Below the pieces are notes generated by a model, which saw only the letters and a list, made by a program, of their open reading frames with translations, ran no database searches and had not been told where the DNA came from. Positions 9,406-17,606 of a DNA stretch of 28,487 nt are shown here, piece after piece. The DNA is from a virus. The stretch is taken from the IMG/VR virus record IMGVR_UViG_3300030339_000191, positions 1 through 28,487 of that record. The stretch is one strand, 5' to 3'. The number at the start of each line of letters is the position of its first letter. The first letter of the stretch is position 1. The position numbers and the translations under genes were made by a program.

Positions 9406-9435
9406 TTACTGGGAATAAATTAATATTCCCAGTAA
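9406..9435 (-). terminator. 12-bp hairpin after the tail-fibre gene, terminator-like
   Basis: TTACTGGGAATA and TATTCCCAGTAA form a perfect 12-bp stem around AATTAA, in the 137-bp gap between the tail-fibre gene and the zinc-ribbon gene. On the minus strand it is followed by ATTTTATATAT, a weak U-tract; on the plus strand by TATATTTTT. It could terminate or attenuate the leftward transcript. No other feature is visible in this gap. Confidence 0.5.
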
Positions 9436-9506
9436 TATATTTTTATTAATTTATTATGAGCTGTAAGTATCACTGTTATACTTTGTGTAGATAAAACAAA
9501 TATTAA

Positions 9507-11966
9507 TTAGGCAGTACGTTTCCACATATAAACTGTAATATATGGTTGTATAATAGAATGATATCCATTTCCACCTTCATAACTAGTATAATCTGTACCT
9601 GTTGTTTCATCAGCCGCATTATTTCCACCAGAACCACACGATTGTGTATAACTATGATTTTGAAACGAATGTCTATGTTGTGGCATTTCTGCTATGGTCA
9701 GTTGATGCGTATATTCTCCACCAGTAGTTGTAGTTGAAAATGCTCTTTGAGTGCCATTTGTATCAGTTCCTGTACCAGCACCAATCAAAACCCTACCTGA
9801 TCCATATTGTACCCATGTTCCAAATCCTAAGTATGTAGATGGATTAGCTGAATTTTCAGTAATTTCTATATGTCCAACAGGATACATTAAATTTGCAACT
9901 TGTGTCATAAGACTTACTGCATTTACAGCAGAAGATCCAATTTGTCTAATTATTGCCTTACTACCATTATTTGAACGAAATGTTGATGTACAATAACTAA
10001 GTATTATTCTTAATTTTACAGTTTGATTAGTTGTCGGAGTATAAATAGCATGTATTTCGATATTATCACATTCAGGAACAGTTCTAGTAGATGGAACCAA
10101 TATACCAACACTTTGAAAATTTGGTAACAATGATACATTTGTTGTTGCATCTACCCAATCTATTGTATTAAATCCTCCAGTAGCATCTGAATAACTTGTA
10201 AAGGCTGGTTCTCCTATAAGTTCATAAGTTTTTCCTGCCGATAAAGTAGCAACACCAGTTGTTGTATTATAAGGAATATTACCAGATACAATAGAATTAA
10301 ATATTAAATCACTATTTTGTCCCATTCCTGTTACATCTGATGTAATTCTTGCCACATTAAGATAATCCATAGTATTTATTACAGGTGCAGACTGAGATAA
10401 TACACTTATTTTTATCCTAGACATTCCTGCCCCATAAATTGTATTTGTTCCGACAATAGTTGTGATTCTTAATTTTACTATGGTATCAACTGTCGTGGTT
10501 ATAATATGAGATGTACAATTTAAAGTACCACAATTATATGTATAGGTAGTAGGTCTTAATACCGTTTGTGCCCCAAGTATAACATTAGATACATCTGCCC
10601 AATTAATTCTTATTTCTCCATTTGCGGCACCAAAATCAGCCATAAAATAGGCTTCTAATAAATATGTTTTTCCTGCTTTTAAGGTAAAATTATTATCAGA
10701 TAATGATATATCTGAACCCGCAAAATTTAATGTTATTGGTGTTATATCTGAAATTGTGGATACAGTTCCTTGAGTTGGCGCTCCATAATAATAACTAGCT
10801 TGTGTAAAAACAGTTGTTCTGTTATCTGCTACAATTATATCATTATATCCATCAGAACGAATAACAACAGATTCACCTTTATTACATAAATAAACAGGAT
10901 TTGTTGAACCTTCTAATAATTCACTTCCGTAAGGTTTTATACAAACTACATTAGATGAATTGTCAACTTTTTTTATTTCTATTAATTTTCCAGTATTACC
11001 AGATGCAGTTAATAAAGTAATGGTTCTAGTAGAAGAAGAACTATCTACTTCTAATGTTGTAAACCACGCATTAGGAGAACCGTCAACATTTAATGTCTGA
11101 ATAGTATTTATACCACTACCAGAACTCCCTAAAGATTCCCAATAAGCAGATTCCGTTGAACCAAAAGTTGTTCCTGTAGTTCTAGCTGATAATGAACGAA
11201 TAAATTGTCCGATTAAAAATGATCCATAACTGGTAGTACATTTTCTTACTTCTCCAAGTCTTACAACTGTACTTGCAGACCAATCTAAAACTGTTGAACT
11301 ATCTGCTATATTTAATTTATTATTTAAAGCCGTTTGTGTTGCGGTAGAAATTGGCTTATTTGCATCAGAAGTATTATTAACCTGATCAAGACCAATATCT
11401 GTTTTAGCTAAAGTTACAACACCAGTTTTACCATTTACAGACACAACCTGACTTGATACATTTCCCATTGAAAGCCAATTTGCAGAAATAGAAGGATCTA
11501 AATTAGCATTTATCCCATAAGCATTTTTAGTATCTGCTTCTATGGCTACCATAAAATCTGAACATAAAGCAAGTGCCAATCTAGCCGCAGTATTTGTAAC
11601 ACCTAAAATTTTAGCACCATTTATTGTTAAATATGTTAAATCTACTTTCCCATTTGCATTTAAAGGAACAACGCCATTTGAAGCACCTTTTTGAGATAAT
11701 GGTATTTGAGCATCATTCGTAACATTACCCAATCCTATATCAGAAGAAGTAGGCATATGTGATAATTTACCACTTACATTAAGTGTCTCAACTCCATTAG
11801 CAATTCCCATTTCTGTACGTTTTACTTGTGAATCATTCGTTACATTAGATAAATTAACATCATCTTTTGTTAAACTTACAACTCCGAATCTACCATTTAC
11901 AGAAGATACCTCAGTTATACCAGCATTCATAAGTGATAACGCTCTTGCAATCATATCTATTGCCAT
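9507..11966 (-). CDS. Tail fibre / collar-type receptor-binding protein
   Basis: An 819-aa adhesin-type protein. The N-terminal 220 residues contain at least three copies of a tail-fibre repeat (consensus VNG-G-V-LTKDDI-L--V-NTSD; for example SVNGRFGVVSLTKDDVNL and SVNGKTGVVTLAKTDIGL). The middle is all-beta. The C-terminus has the hallmarks of a metal-binding tail collar/tip domain: MYPVGHIEI, GSGRVLIGAG, GGEYTHQLTIAEMPQHRHS and the ending HSIIQPYITVYMWKRT, where the HRH motif probably binds iron or zinc in a trimer. Such proteins recognise the host surface. The gene sits upstream of the terminase and not in a distal tail module. AGGTGA ribosome binding site. Confidence 0.85.
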   Translation of the reverse strand: MAIDMIARALSLMNAGITEVSSVNGRFGVVSLTKDDVNLSNVTNDSQVKRTEMGIANGVETLNVSGKLSHMPTSSDIGLGNVTNDAQIPLSQKGASNGVVPLNANGKVDLTYLTINGAKILGVTNTAARLALALCSDFMVAIEADTKNAYGINANLDPSISANWLSMGNVSSQVVSVNGKTGVVTLAKTDIGLDQVNNTSDANKPISTATQTALNNKLNIADSSTVLDWSASTVVRLGEVRKCTTSYGSFLIGQFIRSLSARTTGTTFGSTESAYWESLGSSGSGINTIQTLNVDGSPNAWFTTLEVDSSSSTRTITLLTASGNTGKLIEIKKVDNSSNVVCIKPYGSELLEGSTNPVYLCNKGESVVIRSDGYNDIIVADNRTTVFTQASYYYGAPTQGTVSTISDITPITLNFAGSDISLSDNNFTLKAGKTYLLEAYFMADFGAANGEIRINWADVSNVILGAQTVLRPTTYTYNCGTLNCTSHIITTTVDTIVKLRITTIVGTNTIYGAGMSRIKISVLSQSAPVINTMDYLNVARITSDVTGMGQNSDLIFNSIVSGNIPYNTTTGVATLSAGKTYELIGEPAFTSYSDATGGFNTIDWVDATTNVSLLPNFQSVGILVPSTRTVPECDNIEIHAIYTPTTNQTVKLRIILSYCTSTFRSNNGSKAIIRQIGSSAVNAVSLMTQVANLMYPVGHIEITENSANPSTYLGFGTWVQYGSGRVLIGAGTGTDTNGTQRAFSTTTTGGEYTHQLTIAEMPQHRHSFQNHSYTQSCGSGGNNAADETTGTDYTSYEGGNGYHSIIQPYITVYMWKRTA

Positions 11967-11968
11967 AA

Positions 11969-12304
11969 TTATTCACCTATTGCTCTTCCATAAACAAATA
12001 CAGGATCTCCACTGGTATCGGTAATATTTACTCTTATTTTATTAAGACCCGCTACTGGAAAATTATAAAAATAATTTGTATCATTTGTAGAAGTTACTAT
12101 CGAATATGGAATAGATTCTTTTATAACAGGAATAGATTTATAATTGTTTAAATCTGCTTCACCTTCGAAATTTACAGTAACAGTACCAACAGTTGCGATT
12201 TCTATTCTTACACCCTCCTCATATGATGATACATTAATTTCATTTCCATAACCAGTTGTCGTAGTACCATCGTGGAATTTTATAATTCTTTGAAAGATTG
12301 GCAT
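11969..12304 (-). CDS. Small beta-rich virion protein paired with the tail fibre
   Basis: A 111-aa protein. The open frame starts at 12325, but ATG at 12304 has an AAGGAG box seven bases upstream and is preferred (MPIFQRIIKFHDGT). The sequence alternates hydrophobic and polar residues and ends NKIRVNITDTSGDPVFVYGRAIGE, typical of a small beta-sandwich structural protein. Its stop is two bases from the tail-fibre start, so the two are probably co-translated. A head-fibre, decoration or fibre-attachment role is possible; no family is certain. Confidence 0.5.
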   Translation of the reverse strand: MPIFQRIIKFHDGTTTTGYGNEINVSSYEEGVRIEIATVGTVTVNFEGEADLNNYKSIPVIKESIPYSIVTSTNDTNYFYNFPVAGLNKIRVNITDTSGDPVFVYGRAIGE

Positions 12305-12373
12305 GACTAACTCCTTTCTATGCATAGCATATGAGATTTTTAATAATATAATAAGTTGTCATACTTATTATAG

Positions 12374-12446
12374 AGCCACAGGAAGGAGTCGAACCCTCGA
12401 CCTTCTCCTTACAAGGGAGTCGTTCTTCCAACTGAACTACTGTGGC
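12374..12446 (-). tRNA. tRNA-Thr (anticodon UGU)
   Basis: On the minus strand a complete cloverleaf can be drawn: acceptor GCCACAG/CTGTGGC, D-stem GTTC/GAAC with GG in the loop, anticodon loop CTTGTAA giving anticodon UGU, T-arm GAGGG-TTCGACT-CCTTC, total 73 bases with the discriminator base. CCA is not encoded. The top pair of the anticodon stem is an A-A mismatch. UGU reads ACA threonine codons, which suits an AT-rich phage. It lies within the leftward gene series between the phosphoesterase and the 111-aa gene and is probably cut from the polycistronic transcript. Confidence 0.95.
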
Positions 12447-12451
12447 ACAAT

Positions 12452-12507
12452 ACCCCTAAAGAATGTTAATCTATCTCTAGGGGTTAAACTCATAATTAAA
12501 TATGAGT
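12452..12507 (-). promoter_or_regulatory. Two hairpins in the tRNA leader
   Basis: Between the phosphoesterase stop and the tRNA are two inverted repeats: ACCCCTA/TAGGGGT (12452-12458 with 12478-12484, extendable by AGA/TCT after one mismatch) and ACTCATA/TATGAGT (12488-12494 with 12501-12507; loop ATTAAA). The second is followed by ACTTTTT on the plus strand only. They may mark transcript processing around the tRNA or a weak terminator. Confidence 0.4.
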
Positions 12508-12516
12508 ACTTTTTAT

Positions 12517-13569
12517 TTAATTTAAACAAACTAATTTAGTTTTATCTTTAATAATATTTCCATTTTTATCTTGACAGATATATATAAATCCTTCTTTTTG
12601 AGAATTTACAAGCGCTCCATCTGAATAATTAATGGCTTTTACATCACAGACACAACCTTGTTCATAAATAGTTGTATTACCAATTACATATTCTCCAACT
12701 CTATGAGTGTGTGCCATAATTAAAGATGTAAAATTGTATCCCTCATTTCTAAAATATAACATTGCTTTTTCAGAAGTTTTTAATATTCCACTAGAAAAAG
12801 CAAGAGGGTGACAAAAAATAGTTTGTCCAATCTGTGAAAACCAATTATCTGTATATTCAATTTCAACATCATCAATTACTTCAATAAGTGGTTTATATTC
12901 AATCTTTGTTCTCTCTAATTTGTTATAATGTTTAAATCCATCAACAAAAATTAATTCTAAAGAAGTCTTTGGCATTAATTCAAGTAAATCTGTATCTAAA
13001 TTCTTAGCAAAATAACTTTGAAATCTTAAATCATGATTTCCATAATTGATAGATACTTTTTTAGGTTTAATTAATTCTATTAAAGCAAGAATATATTGTC
13101 TTGTTTCAATTAATTCTTCCATTGGACTAACTCTATAAGTTTTCGGAAATTTAGAAATTGCTTGACAATCTGATAAATCTCCATTTAATTGTAATATGTC
13201 TACGCACCCAACATAATCTTTAAAAGTCTCAACAGGTAATTGAAAAGGTATATGAAAATCACTAATACTCAAAATTCTTTTATAAATACCACTTTCATCT
13301 TTAGTACGTTCATAAATACGTCCCATATTAAATGACTTATAATGTTTTCTATAAGTGCTTTCTCCAAAATCATTACCAGTTTCATAATTTAATAATTTGG
13401 ATATATCCACAGTATTAATACCATATAGATTTTTATTTTCAAAAAGTCTCACAAAATAATCGGTATAATCTTCATTCTTTTGTCTTTTAATAACATCCTT
13501 AGTATTATCTAAAACATTGAAATTTAATTCTTCTTTCGTTTCACTTTCACCATTTTTATAAATATCCAT
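12517..13569 (-). CDS. Calcineurin-like metallophosphoesterase
   Basis: A 350-aa two-metal phosphoesterase. All family motifs are visible in order: D-x-H in ISDFHIP (D104, H106), GD in LNGDLSD (G130-D131), GNHD (177-180), a histidine in IFCHPLA (about 254) and a final H-x-H in MAHTHRVGE (H287, H289). Residues 30-90 look like a helical DNA-binding or HTH-like N-terminal domain. Substrate is unknown: phage relatives include nucleases, protein phosphatases and nucleotide phosphoesterases. A GGAG box is four bases before the ATG. The preceding 58-aa frame is in phase with this gene and separated only by one TAG stop and four codons. Confidence 0.85.
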   Translation of the reverse strand: MDIYKNGESETKEELNFNVLDNTKDVIKRQKNEDYTDYFVRLFENKNLYGINTVDISKLLNYETGNDFGESTYRKHYKSFNMGRIYERTKDESGIYKRILSISDFHIPFQLPVETFKDYVGCVDILQLNGDLSDCQAISKFPKTYRVSPMEELIETRQYILALIELIKPKKVSINYGNHDLRFQSYFAKNLDTDLLELMPKTSLELIFVDGFKHYNKLERTKIEYKPLIEVIDDVEIEYTDNWFSQIGQTIFCHPLAFSSGILKTSEKAMLYFRNEGYNFTSLIMAHTHRVGEYVIGNTTIYEQGCVCDVKAINYSDGALVNSQKEGFIYICQDKNGNIIKDKTKLVCLN

Positions 13570-13581
13570 ATGTCTCCGTTT

Positions 13582-13758
13582 CTATCCCTTAACGATAATC
13601 TGATTTTTATAATCTGTTAATACTCTGATCAATTTAGAACTTTCTGTTGCAAAGTATGTTGTCTTTTTACCCATACTTCTAGTTCTGTGTAAATCTGTCG
13701 TATATACAAAACCTTTACCCTGCAAATATTCTTTTTCTCTTTTAGATATCTCTACCAT
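13582..13758 (-). CDS. Small protein of unknown function ahead of the phosphoesterase
   Basis: A 58-aa basic protein (MVEISKREKEYLQGKGFVYTT...). The frame extends to an ATG at 13770, but the ATG at 13758 has GGAG six bases upstream. It overlaps the end of the 213-aa gene by 17 bases and ends in TAG, one of the few amber stops here. The layout (helix, G-F/Y-x-Y turn, short beta strands) recalls the 62-aa protein near the portal gene. No function can be given. Confidence 0.5.
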   Translation of the reverse strand: MVEISKREKEYLQGKGFVYTTDLHRTRSMGKKTTYFATESSKLIRVLTDYKNQIIVKG

Positions 13759-14383
13759 ACGCTTCTCCATTTAATTCTTTGTTTTTATATTTTTCTTTAT
13801 AAGCATAAAATTCGTCAAAATAGAATTTACGATTTTCACTTGTAATTACTTTTTTATCCAACCAATTTAATAATTGTACTTCTCTAATTAAAAAAGTATC
13901 TTCCTTAACCACCTTTAATTCACAATATCCTCGTGATATATTGTGCTTTAAAGAAGTATCAATATTGGTTACGATATTTACATGATGTTGACAAGCAAAT
14001 CTTGAACCACTTAATTGTAATTCTTTATAATTAATACCTTTAGCAATTTTACGTTTTTCTTGATCTTTAGTAGCTATTTTACCATTCGTTGTCCTTAAAA
14101 TTCTATCTTTCAAATATATTAAACAAATTTGAACGCTTGGTAAGATATTTATAATTAATGGTTTTTCAACATCTTTCAGAATACCTTTTTCAATTATAAT
14201 TTGTTCTCCTGTATTTAAAATTTCTTTAATATCTGTTTCTCTAAATCCCGTCTTTTGTGCAATAATATGTATATATTCATTAAAATCAATAAGATCTGCT
14301 ATTTCTTTTATTCTTTTAAAATCACTAGGAGTATAATTAATGTTCCTGCGATTATAATTTCTTTTCCTTTTTTCTGTGTCCAT
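13742..14383 (-). CDS. Unknown basic protein downstream of the RNA polymerase
   Basis: A 213-aa protein. A GTG at 14404 would extend it, but the ATG at 14383 has GGAGAG upstream and gives MDTEKRKRNYNRRNINYT, with a strongly basic first 15 residues. The region around residues 25-50 (FNEYIHIIAQKTGFRETDIKEILNTG) has the spacing of a helix-turn-helix or HU-like helical hairpin, followed by an alpha/beta part. A nucleic-acid-binding role is reasonable, perhaps a transcription partner of the polymerase encoded just upstream, but this is inference. No recognised family. Confidence 0.5.
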   Translation of the reverse strand: MDTEKRKRNYNRRNINYTPSDFKRIKEIADLIDFNEYIHIIAQKTGFRETDIKEILNTGEQIIIEKGILKDVEKPLIINILPSVQICLIYLKDRILRTTNGKIATKDQEKRKIAKGINYKELQLSGSRFACQHHVNIVTNIDTSLKHNISRGYCELKVVKEDTFLIREVQLLNWLDKKVITSENRKFYFDEFYAYKEKYKNKELNGEAYGRDI

Positions 14384-14417
14384 TTTTCTCTCTCCATAAT
14401 ACACCCATTATACTTTC

Positions 14418-14550
14418 TAAAAAGCCGCAGTTATACGGCATATCAAAAAATTAATTCGGCAGTTTTTAAGAGTTTTTTATTTATTTTTTATCCCCTTCAT
14501 ATTGCACCTATTAGCTTTTTGATATATTATAGCATTTATGCGGCTTTTAA
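14418..14550 (-). promoter_or_regulatory. Nested inverted repeat with embedded promoter and terminator-like elements
   Basis: The gap between the polymerase gene and the next gene contains three paired blocks that would form one long stem: 14420-14429 with 14539-14548 (10 bp, AAAAGCCGCA), 14430-14435 with 14528-14533 (6 bp with one wobble), and 14440-14449 with 14516-14525 (10 bp, ATATCAAAAA). On the minus strand the 3' part can instead fold as GCCG-TATAACTG-CGGC followed by TTTTT (14439-14419), a short terminator for the polymerase gene. The 5' arm carries TGCTATAAT (extended -10; TATAAT at 14531-14526), and a second TATAAT lies just after the structure. Alternative folding suggests attenuation. 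Confidence 0.5.
14447..14467. repeat. 21-bp direct repeat, copy 1
   Basis: An exact 21-bp copy of the sequence at 14560-14580, with the core TTAATTCGGCAG between A and T runs. It lies inside the loop of the intergenic inverted repeat. Confidence 0.8.
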
Positions 14551-14559
14551 GAAATATCT

Positions 14560-14580
14560 AAAATTAATTCGGCAGTTTTT
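14560..14580. repeat. 21-bp direct repeat, copy 2, covering the polymerase stop codon
   Basis: Exact 21-bp match to 14447-14467. This copy covers the last codons (KKLPN) and stop of the RNA polymerase gene, so the intergenic copy looks like a duplication of the gene's 3' end. Confidence 0.8.
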
Positions 14581-17272
14581 TGAATTGATCTAAAAACTTA
14601 GTTTTATTTGTTTTATAAAGCATATTTAAAATCTTACGTGTATATTTAACATTTTTACCTTTTGTCAATTTACTAGCACCAACTCCAGTATCTATACCAA
14701 ATGCAGTTTCAATTAATCTATTGATTGTTACTACATTGGTAATTTTTATTTTATTTAACTGGCTAATAAAGTCTTCTGTTACTTTTAAATATTCTTCTAA
14801 ATTGTCAAGACTAAGTGCTCGATTATGTTTGATATAATTATCATATTTATTAATTATCGTAATAAATTTCTGCATCTGTCTATTATTTGGTTTACCCACT
14901 AACTTAATAAAAAATTCATTTATAGGAATAGATATAGAAGTAGAATTATTTTTTATATCATCTAAACATTCTTCTAACCAATTCATTGGACAAGTTAAAT
15001 CGGAATTAATTCTTTGCTTAATTTTATTTTTACTTCGTTGTACTTGTTCAAAAGGAATTTCTTTTCCATCTTTTGTATATTTAATTTCTCTAGTATATTT
15101 CATAAAAGTCGGAAAATCTTTTTTCAAAGTAAGTATATCTCCAGTGGCAGTTATAAAATCTTTTGTACAAACCATAGACGGTAATCTACTTATTCTTGCA
15201 ATTTCTTGTAAAGCATCTATTTCATATTCTCTTTTACAACTATCAATTACAACTTGAGCAAGTACACTAAGTATTACAAAATTATTATATAATTCTTTTA
15301 GTATTTGCTGATTAGGATGTTCTTTTGCAAGTTCTGTCCAATAATAAGTTATAGCTAATTGAGCTAAATTACTAGAATAACCAATTCCCATACGAGATTT
15401 AGAAAATTTATTATCCATCTCTGCATAATCTGATTTAAGATTTTTATAAGTAATACCACTTTCTTTTAAATCATTTACTATTGTCTTATACTCTAAAAAA
15501 CATCGTTTAGCATTTAACACAATAACAGGATTATCAGTAGCTAAAATAAAATCTGAATCATAATCACATCCGTTCAACCGAGCTTGTATATCTGTATGAA
15601 TTCCATTAACAGCTATAGTATTTCTACTTAGACAAATATATTTAGTTAGTCTATCACTACGTTGTTTATCAATATTAAACAAGTAGCAACAATTATTGGG
15701 ACTATTATGTGGTGATCTAAATCCCGCTAAGAAAATTTCATTGTCAAATCTAGGTGTATAACATTCTATTGAATCGTGCCTTTGTTTAAATATTTCTCCT
15801 TTATCTCCCATTGCATATAACAATAATTCATATGGATTACCACATATCGTTAAGTTATCTCCGTTAATAAATATTTTACCTTTACGCATACGTTTTACAT
15901 ATTGCTTAATGATATCAGTTTTTTCTCTTCTGAAAAAACTACAATTACTAAATTCATGATTTTGTTTATAAAGATCTGCAAGCATTTCATAATTATTAAT
16001 TTCATTATTGTTCTTGCGTAAGAACTTTTCAAATTCATTATTATCAGTTTTTAATTTTTCAATATAAGTAACACTATCAGAAGCAATATATCTCATTTCT
16101 TCTTCGGTACAGGGTAATGTATTAACCATCTGATAACTTAATTGTTGATTATTACCTAGTTTACTTATATGGTCTGTTTTTACTATTCCCCAGATATCTC
16201 CATCAGCATGTATTCTATCACACCAATATTCATAAGGATTATCTCCCATTAAGTTCATAAACTTTTTCCACTTAATAGCATTATCTGTAGTAATCATTTT
16301 AATATCTTTTACAAAATGTAATTTACCAAACATATCATGTATTTGATAAGTATTATAATCTAAATTATGTGAGCGACAATAATCTCTAAAAAATAATTGT
16401 AAGTTAGATCTAAACCCACAAGCTTTAAATAAATGATTTCTAAGTAGAATGGTTGTATTAATAAATTCTGGTAAAATATTATTTTCTACTAAAGCCATTC
16501 CATCCCATAATGTACTTTTTATTTGTGTTTCTTTTTGAGTAACAATACAGTGTTTATTTTTATCTGCCATAACAACATTAGCAATAGCGGTAAAGAAAGA
16601 ATCTTGATCTTTTAAAATTAAGATATCTTCAACCGGTATATGTATACTATCAATAATAGTAGATGTGGTTAAAGGAGCATAAGCAGACATTTCTACGATC
16701 TTTGCATTATCTTTATCCATTTTATCCCCAAGACCAATAGTAAGCCAATCATAAGCTTTCTTATATAACTTAGAATTAATAAACATTACCTGACCAAGTT
16801 TAGCTTTAGCGTTAGTACGAAATAACATTTCATAATGAATTGTAACATCATTAATCCACTTGTTTAATTCCTTATCAAATTTCTTATAAGTGATATCTAC
16901 ACCATGTTCATAAAAAGCTGTTCTAATTGCTTCTCGCTTTAATGGAGAATATAGTTCTTTCTTCTGTTCAATATTTTGTAAAGTATTTAAAACTCTTTTT
17001 TTGGTATCTTCATCTTGTACCTGTGATAGAAATCTAGTTAGACGTTTATGTTCTGCATCATAATCTCTACTACCAAAATCATAATCCAAACAGATTATAT
17101 CTCTAGTACTTTCTTTCTTATGAACACTTAATCCGTTACGTTGTAAAAAGAAGTTAAACAGACTGTTACTAAACATAGCATCAGTATAAGTGAAGTAATC
17201 TCTTATACCAAGATTCACATCATATATCATACCAGCTGATATATTCTTAATTTTTAATCCATAAGTAGTCAC
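14564..17272 (-). CDS. Single-subunit YonO/QDE-1-like (two-barrel) RNA polymerase
   Basis: A 902-aa protein, close to the length I recall for YonO of Bacillus phage SPbeta (about 900 aa). The catalytic signature is in RLNGCDYDSDFILATDNP, with aspartates at about 570, 572 and 574, matching the D-x-D-G-D metal-binding loop of double-psi-barrel polymerases, but with Ser in place of Gly. About 50 residues upstream is FRSPHNSPNNCCYLFN, equivalent to the R-x-P segment of QDE-1-type enzymes, preceded by GDNLTICGNPYELL. Residues 256-300 (WDGMALVENN...) also fit. The start is GTG with GGAGG six bases upstream. It is first in the morphogenesis block, so it probably drives late transcription (inference). 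Confidence 0.82.
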   Translation of the reverse strand: MTTYGLKIKNISAGMIYDVNLGIRDYFTYTDAMFSNSLFNFFLQRNGLSVHKKESTRDIICLDYDFGSRDYDAEHKRLTRFLSQVQDEDTKKRVLNTLQNIEQKKELYSPLKREAIRTAFYEHGVDITYKKFDKELNKWINDVTIHYEMLFRTNAKAKLGQVMFINSKLYKKAYDWLTIGLGDKMDKDNAKIVEMSAYAPLTTSTIIDSIHIPVEDILILKDQDSFFTAIANVVMADKNKHCIVTQKETQIKSTLWDGMALVENNILPEFINTTILLRNHLFKACGFRSNLQLFFRDYCRSHNLDYNTYQIHDMFGKLHFVKDIKMITTDNAIKWKKFMNLMGDNPYEYWCDRIHADGDIWGIVKTDHISKLGNNQQLSYQMVNTLPCTEEEMRYIASDSVTYIEKLKTDNNEFEKFLRKNNNEINNYEMLADLYKQNHEFSNCSFFRREKTDIIKQYVKRMRKGKIFINGDNLTICGNPYELLLYAMGDKGEIFKQRHDSIECYTPRFDNEIFLAGFRSPHNSPNNCCYLFNIDKQRSDRLTKYICLSRNTIAVNGIHTDIQARLNGCDYDSDFILATDNPVIVLNAKRCFLEYKTIVNDLKESGITYKNLKSDYAEMDNKFSKSRMGIGYSSNLAQLAITYYWTELAKEHPNQQILKELYNNFVILSVLAQVVIDSCKREYEIDALQEIARISRLPSMVCTKDFITATGDILTLKKDFPTFMKYTREIKYTKDGKEIPFEQVQRSKNKIKQRINSDLTCPMNWLEECLDDIKNNSTSISIPINEFFIKLVGKPNNRQMQKFITIINKYDNYIKHNRALSLDNLEEYLKVTEDFISQLNKIKITNVVTINRLIETAFGIDTGVGASKLTKGKNVKYTRKILNMLYKTNKTKFLDQFKKLPN

Positions 17273-17296
17273 ATTTTTCCTCCATCTAAATATAGT

Positions 17297-17325
17297 TTTT
17301 TAAAATTTACAAGTTTTGATGTCAA
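17297..17325 (-). promoter_or_regulatory. Possible sigma-A-type promoter of the RNA polymerase gene
   Basis: On the minus strand TTGACA (17325-17320), a 17-base spacer and TAAAAA (17302-17297) precede the GGAGG and GTG start of the polymerase gene. The -35 is perfect and the -10 has two mismatches. Host polymerase would then make the phage polymerase early. Confidence 0.45.
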
Positions 17326-17407
17326 AATTCCTTTATTTTACGGTAAATGTTATCACTAAAATTTTACTTATATTTACCCAATGCATAGCCAGCTACAAGG
17401 CATCTAG

Positions 17408-17443
17408 TATTAACTATAATATTAACTATAATATTAACTATTA
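17408..17443. repeat. Three 12-bp iterons
   Basis: TATTAACTATAA is repeated head to tail at 17408, 17420 and 17432; the third copy differs at position 11 (TATTAACTATTA). Tandem AT-rich iterons beside a putative DNA-binding protein gene suggest an origin or operator, but simple AT-rich sequence can also do this by slippage. Confidence 0.6.
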
Positions 17444-17453
17444 ATAACGATTA

Positions 17454-17475
17454 TATAATAAAAGATATAATAATA
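17454..17475. repeat. 22-bp direct repeat, left copy
   Basis: Exact 22-bp match to 17606-17627, with the core AAAAGATATAATAATA. The two copies bracket the hairpin element at 17514-17606. Confidence 0.7.
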
Positions 17476-17513
17476 AAACATAATATATATAATAAGAAAA
17501 TTGTTCTATGTGG

Positions 17514-17606
17514 ACGTAGTTTTGCGAAGCAAAAGTACGTTTACATAAACATTTAACCGCGAACGAATGAACACACGACAGTGTGGAATGAGAGAGCGAG
17601 TTAAAT
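17514..17606. ncRNA. Structured two-hairpin element between direct repeats
   Basis: Hairpin one: ACGTA (17514-17518) with TACGT (17536-17540), one G-G mismatch, then TTTTGC-GAA-GCAAAA. Hairpin two: ATTTAACCGC (17551-17560) with GCG-A-GTTAAAT (17596-17606, one bulged A), a purine-rich internal loop and an inner stem CACAC-GACA-GTGTG (17572-17585). GC is higher than in the surrounding spacer. It could be a small RNA of either orientation, or a DNA structure at an origin. No reading frame of note. Confidence 0.4.

Noticed and set aside
12303-12539. 78-codon plus-strand frame over the tRNA
   Set aside because: It lies across the tRNA-Thr gene and both neighbouring hairpins; no ribosome binding site.
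13569-13582. Reassignment of TAG as a sense codon, because the 58-aa frame and the phosphoesterase are in phase across a TAG
   Set aside because: The phosphoesterase has its own GGAG and ATG, and the broken methyltransferase is interrupted by TAA and TGA, not TAG. The standard code explains the window.
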